DNA from: Glutamicibacter arilaitensis Re117
GTDB taxonomy: Bacteria; Actinomycetota; Actinomycetes; Actinomycetales; Micrococcaceae
DNA: 50,407 nucleotides
Direction of reading: 5' to 3'
Assembly: GCF_000197735.1 (NCBI RefSeq)
Contig: NC_014549.1
Location: forward strand, 1 to 50,407
Shown here: positions 16,864 through 24,961 of the stretch, piece after piece
Position numbering within the stretch: the stretch's first letter is position 1
Layout of the letters: every line of letters begins with the position of its first letter
Notes under the pieces: generated by a model
What the model saw: only the letters and a program-made list of their open reading frames with translations
The model's database searches: none
Told to the model about the DNA's origin: nothing
Translations under genes and position numbers: made by a program

Positions 16864-17753
16864 TGGCGAAGTATGAATTCATCGACTCCTACGCAGCAGA
16901 CTCGTCAACTCCGGCGATTGTGAAGATGTGCCGATGGCTGGAGGTCTCCCGGTCCGGGTTCTACCACTGGCGCTCCCGCCCAGTCTCGGCCACCGCGGCT
17001 CGCAGACAGGCTTTGGCGGACCGTGTGAGCCATTTCTTCGAGGAATCAGAAGGAACCTACGGGTACCGCAGGATCCACGCGGACCTCGCCGCTGAGAACA
17101 GCGAGTGCTCACCGGAGCTGGTCCGCCAGATCATGCGCCAAGAGGGCCTGGTGCCGTGTCAGCCACGACCGTTTAGGACCACTACCGAAGCGGATGCCGA
17201 AGCTGCTGCAAGCATGCCTGATCTGGTGAAACGTGACTTCACCGCGAATCGCCCGGGCCTCAAGTTCGTCGGTGATATTACGTATATTCACACGTGGCAG
17301 GGGTTCATCTATCTGGCGACGGTCATCGACTGCTATTCGAAGAAAGTCGTTGGCTGGGCGATCGAGGATCACATGCGTGCCGAGCTGGTGGAGAAGGCCC
17401 TGCGCAACGCTGCGGATACGAGCAGGATCGAGCCGAACGCGATCAGCCACAGCGACCGCGGAAGTGTTTATACCTCGGCTTCATACCGGGCTTTGGTTGC
17501 CCGGTTGGGGATGCGTTCGTCCATGGGTAAGACCGGGATTTGCTGGGACAATAGCCAGGCAGAAACTTTTTTCTCGGCGTTGAAGAACGAGCGGGTCTAC
17601 CGCACGACCTACGCTACGAAGGAACGGGCCCGCAAGGACGTTATCCGCTATATTGAGGGGTTCTATAACAGTCGTAGGCGTCATTCGGCGCTTGGTTATC
17701 GGCGTCCGAATGAAGTCCATTATAGTTATCAGCAGTCGGCTACGGCAGCGTAG
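16863..17753 (+). CDS. IS3-family OrfB (DDE integrase domain)
   Basis: 296 aa. Contains the HTH_21-like region (GTYGYRRIHADL) and the rve core with the D-D-E residues in VGDITYI, HSDRGSVY and NSQAETFFSALKNE, and ends in RRHSALGYRRP, typical of the family. The annotated start is GTG 16863; in vivo it is probably made mainly as an OrfAB fusion. Full length. Confidence 0.95.
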   Translation: MAKYEFIDSYAADSSTPAIVKMCRWLEVSRSGFYHWRSRPVSATAARRQALADRVSHFFEESEGTYGYRRIHADLAAENSECSPELVRQIMRQEGLVPCQPRPFRTTTEADAEAAASMPDLVKRDFTANRPGLKFVGDITYIHTWQGFIYLATVIDCYSKKVVGWAIEDHMRAELVEKALRNAADTSRIEPNAISHSDRGSVYTSASYRALVARLGMRSSMGKTGICWDNSQAETFFSALKNERVYRTTYATKERARKDVIRYIEGFYNSRRRHSALGYRRPNEVHYSYQQSATAA

Positions 17754-17814
17754 AGAAACCATTAATCCGCTGTCCGAAAACTCCTAAGCAGCCCACACGT
17801 CATTAAGCAGTGAA

Positions 17815-18722
17815 GCAGGCACGGACAGTGTTAAACAAGGTTTGTCTAGAACCGTTTACACAAGAAGGTCACGTGCCTGCCCTACCATCTTCCATCATCG
17901 AGCCTCTCTGGCGCCAATTCGAAGCGTTGATCCCAGATCGGAACGTAACCCATCCACTGGGCTGCCACAAGCCACGGATCAGCGACCGGATCATCTTCGA
18001 CAAGTTCATCCAAGTCCTCGTCCTGGGCGCTGCCTATGAGAAAATCAGCGACACGACCTGCTCGGCCACCACCATCCGACGGCGCCGCGACGAATGGATC
18101 ACCGCAGGGATCTTCCGCGAACTGGAGCAGATCTGCCTGGAATCCTACGACCGGATCATTGGACTGGACCTAGAGAATCTCGTCATCGACGGATGTCTGG
18201 TCAAAGCGCCGTGCGGCGGTGAAGCCGCCGGAAAATCCCCGGTAGACCGCGGCAAGCAAGGCACCAAACGCTCGCTGATGACCGACGGGAAAGGCATCCC
18301 GGTCGGCTGCATCACCGCAGGCGCGAACCGGCACGATTCCCCGTTGCTACGCCCCACGCTCGAACGCCTTTCCCGTTTCGGCTACCAGCTGCCAGAGCAG
18401 ATTACCGTGCATCTGGATGCTGGATATGACAGCCGTAAAACACGGGAGCTGCTTACCGAGCTGGGTTGTGATTGGGAGATCAGTACCAAGGGCGAACCCT
18501 TGCAGGCCGGGGTCCGCTGGGTGGTGGAACGAACCAATTCGTGGCACAACCGGGGGTTCAAGAAATTGGCGATCTGCACCGAGCGCAAGGTCCGGGTCAT
18601 TGACGCGTTGATCAGCCTCGCGAACAGTGTCATCGTGATCCGCAGGCTGATCGGGGAAGCGTGGGCGACCCATCGGTGGGATACGAGGCCTAATCGAAAG
18701 CCTTAAGAATCGTTTGTCCCCT
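17815..18722 (+). mobile_element. IS5-family insertion sequence
   Basis: One transposase gene with GGACA-containing ends (left near 17822, right near 18719). Boundaries are approximate because the inverted repeats match poorly and no duplication was found. The right end lies inside the 3' part of the gene at 18690-19163 and supplies its last codons and stop. Confidence 0.75.
17873..18706 (+). CDS. IS5-family transposase
   Basis: About 277 aa from GTG 17873 (ATG 17810 would add 21 residues reading through the IS end). It has an N-terminal DUF4096-like region (PLWRQFEALIPDR ... RISDRIIFDKFIQVLVLGAAYEKI) and a DDE core: LVIDGCLVKAP, VHLDAGYDS and WVVERTNSWHNRGFKKL. Apparently intact and full length. 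It is the fourth transposase in this IS-rich block. Confidence 0.9.
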   Translation: MPALPSSIIEPLWRQFEALIPDRNVTHPLGCHKPRISDRIIFDKFIQVLVLGAAYEKISDTTCSATTIRRRRDEWITAGIFRELEQICLESYDRIIGLDLENLVIDGCLVKAPCGGEAAGKSPVDRGKQGTKRSLMTDGKGIPVGCITAGANRHDSPLLRPTLERLSRFGYQLPEQITVHLDAGYDSRKTRELLTELGCDWEISTKGEPLQAGVRWVVERTNSWHNRGFKKLAICTERKVRVIDALISLANSVIVIRRLIGEAWATHRWDTRPNRKP

Positions 18723-19163
18723 ATTGGCGCGATCTCTTAGACGCTGCTCGTAGTTCTTCGTGGCTGCCACTGGGTGGAACACTGGAATGGGCAGTGCAAC
18801 TGCGCAGGAATCCCAATACTTCACTCGGAAAGTTACCGCGCCTTGGTCTTCTGTGCGAGCGAAAAGCTCGTGGATTTTTGTTGTAGCTTTTTCCGGATCA
18901 ACGGGCTGCAATGCGGGGTTCGGCGTGGAAACATAGAAGAATTTAAGTTCATTAGAGCCAGTATCGAGCACGGCCACCAAGACAGACCGACCGTGCATGG
19001 ACACTAGACCCATGACGTCGTTAACCGGTTCGGTAGGCGCCGCCATGACAATTGGCATTCCCTGAGCCCAGCCGTGCGCGGCGAGGTGTGCGCGTCCTTC
19101 ACGTGATCCGAGCAGTTCGCTGACGCGTTCGGCAGTTTGCGTTCTTACGAGACGTCCTGGCAT
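18690..19163 (-). CDS. Unknown protein, paralogue of 19543-19983, C-terminus cut by the IS5 element
   Basis: 157 aa from ATG 19163, which has GGAGG eight bases upstream. The core HLAAHGWAQGMPIVMAAP ... VNDVMGLVSMHGRSVLVAVL aligns with its neighbour at 19543. The last residues (GQTILKAFD) are encoded by the IS end, so the natural C-terminus is lost, probably only a short piece. No signal peptide or membrane segment. No known family was recognised. Confidence 0.65.
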   Translation of the reverse strand: MPGRLVRTQTAERVSELLGSREGRAHLAAHGWAQGMPIVMAAPTEPVNDVMGLVSMHGRSVLVAVLDTGSNELKFFYVSTPNPALQPVDPEKATTKIHELFARTEDQGAVTFRVKYWDSCAVALPIPVFHPVAATKNYEQRLRDRANRGQTILKAFD

Positions 19164-19542
19164 TGGTACTACCTCCACTGTGTTCTTGAGTCTTCCGAGT
19201 GATCCCCATCAGCTTGGAACAAGACACAACGCAGACTGGCTGCCTGTCGCTGCGGTTCTTAGTGTGTTGTTTCCACCCTAGGATGATCGGCGCAACAACG
19301 CTACCGATTCAGGTAAACGTTAATAAAAGTTCACGTCAACTCATCAATTGGCAGTTTTTTAAGGAACCGCATTGCCTGTGGAAAGAAAATGTGGATTGGC
19401 GGAAGGGTGCTGAAAATGACTAGTCAGACAGGCAAGGGCTGGGGGCCGCGCGTTGCTCAGAGCGCATATGAAGCGTCGAAACTGGGGATCGGTGAGGATT
19501 CTCAGAAATTTAAGAGGTTTGACTAGGGAATTGGCGCAAGGC
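19164..19542. other. Spacer between the two paralogous genes
   Basis: 379 bp. A + strand ORF at 19199-19423 lacks a ribosome site and recognisable domains. The spacer presumably carries the promoter for the 18690-19163 gene. Nothing else seen. Confidence 0.4.
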
Positions 19543-19983
19543 TCAGCGATTATCAGATGACAGCTGGGCATCCGCCGCGTGGTTGTCGTTGCTGACGTAG
19601 AGGGGGATCTGGTGAAGCGCGGCGCTATGAGCCCAGAAATGGACGCGAAAGGGCATAAGCCTATTCTCGCTGTGCCTAATGCAGAGTTCCGCGAGCGTAG
19701 TTCCCGATGGCAGAGGAACAACTCTGGTGAAGAGGGGGCTGGGGATGGTGACATGCCACAGTTGCAAGGCGTCAGTTTGAGCGTTGGTGAGCGCCAGAAG
19801 CACAGCCCGCCCATGGACGGAAACAAACCCCATGACGTCTTCCACCAGCTCATCTCGGTGGGCAAAGACTACTGGCATGCCTTCCACCCATCCATACGCG
19901 GTGAGGTGCCTTTGAGTTATAGGGCAATGCAGCAGCTCGTTGAGACGTTGGGTGGCGGGGGTATGTAGTTCGGGCGTGTTCAT
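19543..19983 (-). CDS. Unknown protein, intact paralogue of 18690-19163
   Basis: 146 aa from ATG 19983 (GGAGGAA directly upstream; ATG 19995 is an alternative). The segment HLTAYGWVEGMPVVFAHRDE and VEDVMGFVSVHGRAVLLALT matches the neighbour. Predicted soluble alpha/beta protein. No family recognised. Repeated core features are GW-x2-GMPxV, a DVMG turn and a HGRxVLxA strand. Confidence 0.7.
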   Translation of the reverse strand: MNTPELHTPATQRLNELLHCPITQRHLTAYGWVEGMPVVFAHRDELVEDVMGFVSVHGRAVLLALTNAQTDALQLWHVTIPSPLFTRVVPLPSGTTLAELCIRHSENRLMPFRVHFWAHSAALHQIPLYVSNDNHAADAQLSSDNR

Positions 19984-20224
19984 ATCTTCCTCCATTGGGG
20001 GCAGCTTGCCCTAAGCTGACCGACCACGAGCTTTACTGAATTTTATTCAGGTACGTTCCCCGGGTTTCGCTTGCGGCGCTCGGTAATCTTTGTGGAGTGA
20101 TCTTCTGAGAATACTCCTAACTTGGGAAAGAGGGTATCCAATCGGCGGAAGACTTTGGGCGTCTCATGGCCGGCAAACTTAAGGGGATGGCCCAGATTCG
20201 ATGACGTCGATCCCTATGAATGAA

Positions 20225-20818
20225 CTAATTGGTGTGAAGCTTGTCCATTTTATTGATCCGTCGGTAGAGGGTTGCGCGGGACATGCCCATGTCTTTGGCT
20301 ACTTGCGTTGCTGGTTCGCCGGCCTGAAGGAGTTTCACCGCGGTACGGATCTGGGACTCGGTAAAGGTCGGGCGACGGCCTCCGAGATCGCCGCCGGTGG
20401 TGCGGCGTTTGGTGACGGAGTCGTTGATGCGTTCCCGTTTGATTTCCAGCTCCATCTGCGCGAGTGCTGCCATGACGGTGAAGACCATGGCGCCCATTGG
20501 GGTTTTGGTGTCGACGTCACCGCCGCCCAAGTTCAGCACCCGTAAACCAATATTTCGCTCACGAAGTTCTTCGGCTAATTCGAGCATTTTTTGGGTGGAG
20601 CGCCCAAGTCGGTCCAAGGTGGTGATCACGAGCGTGTCGTTCGGGTGCAGCGATTCGAGCGCCTTACCGAGTCCGGGCCGCTTCGCCAGTGCGCCGGATA
20701 GGCCGTGGTCGATATAGAGGTCATCGCGTCGGACCCCAGTCGCAAGAAGATCCTGGATTTGCCGGTCGGCGTCTTGGGCTTTGGTTGATACGCGGGCGTA
20801 GCCGATCAGTTTGGGCAT
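20225..20818 (-). CDS. Serine recombinase (resolvase/invertase)
   Basis: 197 aa small serine recombinase. Catalytic Ser11 (YARVSTKAQ), arginines in LDRLGRS, GAMVFTVMAALAQMELEIKRERI in the E helix, and a C-terminal Hin-type HTH (QVAKDMGMSRATLYRRINK). Start 20818 (MPKLIGYARVS) is the family start. A res-like dyad lies directly upstream. It may resolve cointegrates or plasmid dimers, or be the leftover of a Tn3-type transposon; no Tn3 transposase is present. Confidence 0.93.
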   Translation of the reverse strand: MPKLIGYARVSTKAQDADRQIQDLLATGVRRDDLYIDHGLSGALAKRPGLGKALESLHPNDTLVITTLDRLGRSTQKMLELAEELRERNIGLRVLNLGGGDVDTKTPMGAMVFTVMAALAQMELEIKRERINDSVTKRRTTGGDLGGRRPTFTESQIRTAVKLLQAGEPATQVAKDMGMSRATLYRRINKMDKLHTN

Positions 20819-20831
20819 TGGTCCTTCGAAA

Positions 20832-20883
20832 GTGTCTCGCAACTAATGGTGTAGACACGATTTTACGCCATCGGTTGCGACAC
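20832..20883. promoter_or_regulatory. Putative resolvase recombination site (res)
   Basis: The arms GTGTCTCGCAAC (20832-20843) and GGTTGCGACAC (20873-20883) form an imperfect inverted repeat just upstream of the resolvase start, the usual place for a res subsite, which also acts as operator. Further subsites were not resolved. Confidence 0.6.
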
Positions 20884-20948
20884 ATAGTTACGAGAATTCT
20901 AGACCATTGAGTTTCCGTGGATTTTTCACCGGGGGAGTGAGGTTCGAC

Positions 20949-20984
20949 GAGACGTCTTGCAACCTATAGGTTGCAAGACGTCTC
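20949..20984. repeat. Perfect 36-bp palindrome next to ISL3 copy 2
   Basis: The half-site GAGACGTCTTGCAACCTA is followed directly by its exact complement. It sits 11 bp outside ISL3 copy 2. The TTGCAACC element resembles the CGCAAC of the res-like site, so it may be another recombinase site or the collapsed ends of an excised element. Confidence 0.7.
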
Positions 20985-20995
20985 TTAGATAAATG

Positions 20996-22444
20996 GGCTC
21001 TTCAGGATTGAGGGTGTAAACGCCGTCTAAACCCACCGGTCTCCAACAACGACCGGGCGATATAGTGCGCCAGATTCTTGAACCCCAACGCGATACCTCG
21101 CAGATGCTCCAACCTGCCATTCAAAGCCTCGGTAGGACCATTCGAACTACCAATATGATCAAAGTACGCGAGAATGTCCGTCTTCCTCCTGCGCAGGGTG
21201 CCGCCGAGCTTTTTCAGCTCCGGCAACCCTTTCGGTACCTTCGTGCCAACTTCGTTGATCAGTTGCTCCAAGGCCCACCGTCCGACCTCGGGCTTCGGTT
21301 GCCGGTAGGCATCCACCATCTTCTGATACACGCTCCAGACCAATTGAACCGGCTCATACTCCGGCTCCTTGAACAGGTCTTCAAGCTTGGTCTTCTGCTT
21401 TTCCGTAGCCAAGGATAGTCCCGTGGTCAGCGTTCGCCTGCACTTGTAAAGCGGGTCATCCTTGCGTCCTCGACGCCCATGTTGCTCACGTTGAATCCGT
21501 TGCCGGGTCTGGTCCAGCGCCTCGGAACCTAGTTTGACTACATGGAATGGATCCAACACCTCCACCGCGTGGGGTAGCTCCTCGACGGCAGCTGTTTTGA
21601 AGCCGGTGAAACCGTCCATTGCGACGACTTCAATGCCCTGTTTCCATTGTTCTTCTTGATCAGCCAGCCAGGTTTTGAATACAGCTTTGGATCTTCCAGG
21701 GACCATGTCGATCAGTCGTGCGGTACCGGTGCCGTCACGCACCGCGGTGAGGTCCACAATCACGGTGACGTATTTGTCGCCGGTTCGGGTATGCCGCCAA
21801 ACATGTTCATCGACTCCCAGCACTTTGACCCCGTCGAAGCGGGTTGGATCATCAATCAGTAAGCGTTGACCTTCAGCCAGCACAGCCTCATTGGCGGTAT
21901 TCCAGGTGACGCCGAGGCCTTCGGCAATTCGGGAGACTGACAAGTGGTGGCAGACCAGTCCAACCAGCGCCCAGCGTAGCCCGGTCCTGCTGATTTTCTG
22001 GCGTGGCGCTACTGCTTGGGACAGCTCTTCACGCCAGACTCGTTGGCAATTGGCGCAACGGTAGCGGCGGTGTTTGATGACTAGGACAGTGGGACGCCAG
22101 CCCAATGGTTCGTGGGCGAGGCGGCGGGTGACGGTATCGCGTGGAATGCCTGCTGCTCCGCAGGTTTGGCACCAAGGGATCGGGTTGGTGACGTGGCAGA
22201 GGATTTCGGCTTTCGCTGCGCTCAGGTGTTGCCCGATTGCGGTCAGTCCCAAGCCGTCAAGATTGGTGAAAGTGGTGAGGTCTGGTGCGGTGAAGGTAGG
22301 ATTGAGCAACGTCGAGGTCTTTCGAAAATGGCTAGTGTAGTAACTTCCATTCTTCTGGAAGACCTCGACTTTTTCGTGCTCGGCGACATGCCCGGGAATC
22401 GGGGTGTTGGTTTCAGGTGGTTACACTCTTATTCCTGAAGAGCC
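20996..22444 (-). mobile_element. ISL3-family insertion sequence, copy 2 (1449 bp, inverted)
   Basis: Same ends as copy 1, opposite orientation, with its own perfect 8-bp target duplication GATAAATG (20988-20995 and 22445-22452). Different duplications at the two copies mean two independent insertions. Each copy still has matching flanks, so no inversion between them has been fixed since. Confidence 0.95.
21002..22309 (-). CDS. ISL3-family transposase, copy 2
   Basis: 435 aa, apparently identical to the copy at 14835-16142, including the zinc-finger region, HTH and DDE core. TTG start at 22309. The two genes point towards each other across the enclosed accessory block. Confidence 0.95.
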   Translation of the reverse strand: MLNPTFTAPDLTTFTNLDGLGLTAIGQHLSAAKAEILCHVTNPIPWCQTCGAAGIPRDTVTRRLAHEPLGWRPTVLVIKHRRYRCANCQRVWREELSQAVAPRQKISRTGLRWALVGLVCHHLSVSRIAEGLGVTWNTANEAVLAEGQRLLIDDPTRFDGVKVLGVDEHVWRHTRTGDKYVTVIVDLTAVRDGTGTARLIDMVPGRSKAVFKTWLADQEEQWKQGIEVVAMDGFTGFKTAAVEELPHAVEVLDPFHVVKLGSEALDQTRQRIQREQHGRRGRKDDPLYKCRRTLTTGLSLATEKQKTKLEDLFKEPEYEPVQLVWSVYQKMVDAYRQPKPEVGRWALEQLINEVGTKVPKGLPELKKLGGTLRRRKTDILAYFDHIGSSNGPTEALNGRLEHLRGIALGFKNLAHYIARSLLETGGFRRRLHPQS

Positions 22445-22487
22445 GATAAATGATTCAGTTCGTAAAACCAAAATTACAGTGTCAGAG

Positions 22488-22901
22488 CTATTTCCAGCCT
22501 GCGTTGGTGAGGAGGTCGACGATATGTCCTAGCCCCACATTTCTTAGGTGTGCAAATAGCTGCTGAGCAGGTGGCCAATTGCTCCGATAGGGTTCATCGC
22601 AAGATCCGGTGTAGAGTCCTCCGCCGGGTCCGGTGTAGAGTCCTCCGCCGGGTCCGGTGTAGAGTCCTCCGCCGGGTCCGGTGTAGAGTCCTCCGCCGGG
22701 TCCGGTGGACATGCCTCCGCCAGGACCAGTGTAGAGTCCTCCGCCGGGTCCGGTGGACATGCCTCCGCCAGGACCAGTGTAGAGTCCTCCGCCGGGACCT
22801 GTGTATTGTCCTCCACCAGGACCTGTGTATTGCCCTCCGCCCGGACCTGTGTATTGTCCTCCGCCGGGACCTGTGTAGTTATCGCGTGGCCAAGTAGTCA
22901 T
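22488..22901 (-). CDS. YTGPGGG-repeat protein with a conserved-looking C-terminal tail
   Basis: 137 aa from ATG 22901. After eight residues come 11 tandem octapeptides of the form (Y/S)TGPGGG(Q/L/M) and a partial twelfth, then a globular tail (QQLFAHLRNVGLGHIVDLLT). The repeat lacks charge and hydrophobic runs and would be an extended, glycine-rich rod. Function unknown. It is the third gene in line behind DUF262 and HEPN on the same strand, 109 bp after the HEPN stop, and its region is followed by ISL3 copy 2. Biased composition alone does not exclude a spurious ORF, but the clean tail and co-orientation argue for a real gene. Confidence 0.6.
   Translation of the reverse strand: MTTWPRDNYTGPGGGQYTGPGGGQYTGPGGGQYTGPGGGLYTGPGGGMSTGPGGGLYTGPGGGMSTGPGGGLYTGPGGGLYTGPGGGLYTGPGGGLYTGSCDEPYRSNWPPAQQLFAHLRNVGLGHIVDLLTNAGWK
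22614..22877 (-). repeat. Eleven tandem 24-bp repeats encoding (Y/S)TGPGGGx
   Basis: On the + strand the unit reads approximately CCTCCGCCGGGTCCGGTGTA plus GAGT, with drift between units (TGGACATG and TGTATTGT variants). Changes are mostly at the third position or swap Tyr/Ser and Gln/Leu/Met, so the octapeptide pattern has been kept while DNA drifted. Slippage could change the copy number. Confidence 0.9.
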
Positions 22902-23010
22902 ACACAAAATCTACCGCAGCTTACAGAAATTCCGCATCAAGTAACTAACATATTTGATGTGGATAAATATTTAAATCGGCAATTTCTAAAAATATGTGCA
23001 TTAAAATCCA

Positions 23011-23637
23011 TTAACTAACATTTTTTCCGGAAGCTATTTGTGCAAAAGATTTAAGTGTATCGAGGAAGAAAGCTAAAATTTCTCTGTTTTTTATATGCCC
23101 CCTATTGGGTGTCATTTGAAGGAAATCTCCAGCAGGAGGTAGGGGGTCAGGCTCTACTGAAAGAATGGTTTGGAGAACATTTTTGTATGCCAGTCGACTT
23201 TCCACGCTATCATGCGCGGCTTGGTTCCTTATTTTTTTAATCCATGATAGTTCAGAAGAGATTAGAGATAATGCGGTATAGAGCGGACTATCTTCTTCGA
23301 AATATATATCGCATCTATTTCGCACTTCAGATGCTTCGGACCAGTCTAAGAAACGGCTTCCTATCGATGAGGAAATGAGTCTTCTCGCATGCTGTCGGTC
23401 TTTCGGTGAAACGAAAGTGACTATGGAGTTTCCTTCGATAGTTTTTTCACCTGTTAGGTAAGAGATGAACAAACTCTCAATGAAATTCTCATGTGCGCGA
23501 GCGGCTCTAAGAATAATGCTTTCGTATATCAGGGATCGAGTGCTGGAATCAACGATATGATTTACCGCATGTAAACGCAGTGACTCGCATCCATCAATTT
23601 CGGAGATTAATTCATTTAAATAATCATTCACTGGCAT
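23011..23637 (-). CDS. HEPN-family protein (MAE_28990/MAE_18760-like), putative RNase
   Basis: 208 aa, all-helical. It carries the HEPN catalytic signature R-N-x3-H in KKIRNQAAHDS (about residues 160-170), preceded by a helix ending SLISSELSW. HEPN domains with this motif are metal-independent RNases found in toxin and phage-defence systems. ATG 23637 lies one base after the DUF262 stop (TAA-A-ATG), indicating coupled translation; a TTG at 23664 would overlap. AT-rich compared with the plasmid backbone. Family name assigned from motif and layout; RNase activity is inferred. Confidence 0.75.
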   Translation of the reverse strand: MPVNDYLNELISEIDGCESLRLHAVNHIVDSSTRSLIYESIILRAARAHENFIESLFISYLTGEKTIEGNSIVTFVSPKDRQHARRLISSSIGSRFLDWSEASEVRNRCDIYFEEDSPLYTALSLISSELSWIKKIRNQAAHDSVESRLAYKNVLQTILSVEPDPLPPAGDFLQMTPNRGHIKNREILAFFLDTLKSFAQIASGKNVS

Positions 23638-23638
23638 T

Positions 23639-24709
23639 TTAGTGACCGATAATATATTCGACAATGAAGGTCGTGCGTTGCTCTCTTACTAGCTGATCTG
23701 TCGTAGCACGTCTTGATCCTTGGATGAATTCCTGCCATTCGAGCGGAGTGATGCCCTGCCAGTCTTTGGAAGTGTAAACATCGAATTGTGCTGACATATC
23801 GTCTAAAGCCACTCTAGCTCGGGAGGGTGAGAAATTTTTTCCACTATTCGTGACTGTCTTAGCGTGAAGTGCTGGCAGGCGTGGAACGCCCTCAGTGAGG
23901 TGGGACACGGCCAGGAATGCAGAATAGAAGAGGTGTATACGCGCAAAGTTACTACCTCGGAGATCCTCAGCGTTGAAAATCTTAGAAATGACGGTCATGG
24001 TTTCATCGAATATCTCTACCGCTTGATCTACTTCGAATTCTGCATCGTCATATTCGCGGTAGAAGGATGGAATCTGCTTTTTTGAAGAAATTCCTCTAAT
24101 AAGTGCGCCAAGAAGATCTGCCGCGAGTTCTACCTCACCCATTCTTGCTAATTGCGCATCACTAAATATTCCTGCTTCTTTCCAGAACTCGGCATATTTG
24201 TGGCCCATCTCATGAGCACTTGTTTTAAATGAACCAAGGTAATTAGCATTTAGAAGTTCAGTGCTATTCAGCTTTACGGAGTAAGTGTTGAGCCTCGCGA
24301 AGATATCTAGTAACTCGTTGAGTTCTGTATTAAAAAGAACATCCACGCCGATTTCATATTGCAAAAACTCATCTCTTTCAAAGTCCTCTAATTCGGAGTA
24401 TTTTATACCCGCAAATTGTGGATTGTGTGTTCTTGAAACTGTGAAGTTGTCACTCATGAACTCTAAAATGGACCTAAGGCGTTGCTGACCATCCACCACC
24501 GTCCTAAGGTTTCTACCGTCTACAAGACTCTGAGTAATTAGCACCTTGGGCATTGGCTTGCCGCGAAGTATGGTGTCGATGAGATACGACTTTGCTTTCG
24601 TGGTCCAGACGGCACGCCTTTGAAAGGCAGGAGAAAGAGAAAGCAATCCCGAGCTATGCCATTCTGCAAAATCAGAAACGCTGTATGTTCTAGTATCAAA
24701 TTTTTTCAT
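23639..24709 (-). CDS. DUF262 protein (GmrS/ParB-like nucleotide-binding domain)
   Basis: 356 aa. N-terminal DUF262 domain: SLSPAFQRRAVWTTKAKSYL, then DTILRGKPMPKVLI and the signature VVDGQQRLRSI (DGQQR), related to the ParB/Srx fold and to the N-terminal half of the type IV restriction enzyme GmrSD. The FARLNTYSVKLNSTELLNA segment is also characteristic. The DUF1524 HNH nuclease half of GmrSD is absent, so a separate effector (HEPN, next gene) is likely. GGGAG precedes ATG 24709. First gene of the cassette, transcribed away from the Fic operon. Confidence 0.88.
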   Translation of the reverse strand: MKKFDTRTYSVSDFAEWHSSGLLSLSPAFQRRAVWTTKAKSYLIDTILRGKPMPKVLITQSLVDGRNLRTVVDGQQRLRSILEFMSDNFTVSRTHNPQFAGIKYSELEDFERDEFLQYEIGVDVLFNTELNELLDIFARLNTYSVKLNSTELLNANYLGSFKTSAHEMGHKYAEFWKEAGIFSDAQLARMGEVELAADLLGALIRGISSKKQIPSFYREYDDAEFEVDQAVEIFDETMTVISKIFNAEDLRGSNFARIHLFYSAFLAVSHLTEGVPRLPALHAKTVTNSGKNFSPSRARVALDDMSAQFDVYTSKDWQGITPLEWQEFIQGSRRATTDQLVREQRTTFIVEYIIGH

Positions 24710-24883
24710 TAGACAACTCCCAAGGGCCTAAATTATTACCCAGGTTTCAATTTTGGCTAGCAACTATAGGGTTTATGTTCTCATGTTAGCTATGCGGGAA
24801 GGCTAATGGTATGTTCCCGCGCATCGCTGGATCTGATCTAACATCTTTTGAAAGTCGAGATAGGAGCTGAGGATAAATCCATT

Positions 24884-24928
24884 CAACCGAAACTATCCAT
24901 AGACCGTTTTCGGTTGATTTGGTAAAAT
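24884..24928 (+). promoter_or_regulatory. Operator-like dyad and -10 box of the VbhA/Fic operon
   Basis: CAACCGAAA (24884-24892) and its complement (24908-24916) form a 9-bp inverted repeat, followed by TAAAAT (24923-24928) as a possible -10. The placement 34-78 bp before the antitoxin start fits autoregulation by the toxin-antitoxin pair. The spacer 24710-24961 also serves the divergent DUF262 cassette. Confidence 0.5.
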
Positions 24929-24961
24929 TAAGTAGGACGAGTTTCTTGGAAGGAGCCGGTG

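Larger units (their letters stand above)
16502..17784 (+). mobile_element. IS3-family insertion sequence
   Basis: It has two overlapping ORFs (orfA, orfB) and terminal inverted repeats of the form GGAnnTTTCGGACAG (left from ~16503, right ending ~17784). No target duplication could be identified, so later rearrangement is possible. The right end lies only ~35 bp from the next IS. Confidence 0.88.

Noticed and set aside
19199..19423. + strand ORF of 74 aa between the paralogous genes
   Set aside because: No ribosome site and no protein-like pattern; it overlaps the expected promoter of the gene at 19163.
16149..20995. Composite transposon bounded by the two ISL3 copies
   Set aside because: The two copies carry different perfect 8-bp target duplications, so they inserted separately; a composite would show one duplication at the outer ends.
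22550..22897. + strand ORF antisense to the glycine-repeat gene, and the tandem repeats read as a CRISPR array
   Set aside because: The ORF is an Arg/Cys-rich shadow of the repeats. The 24-bp units are directly contiguous without spacers and encode a regular octapeptide on the - strand, so they are a coding repeat.
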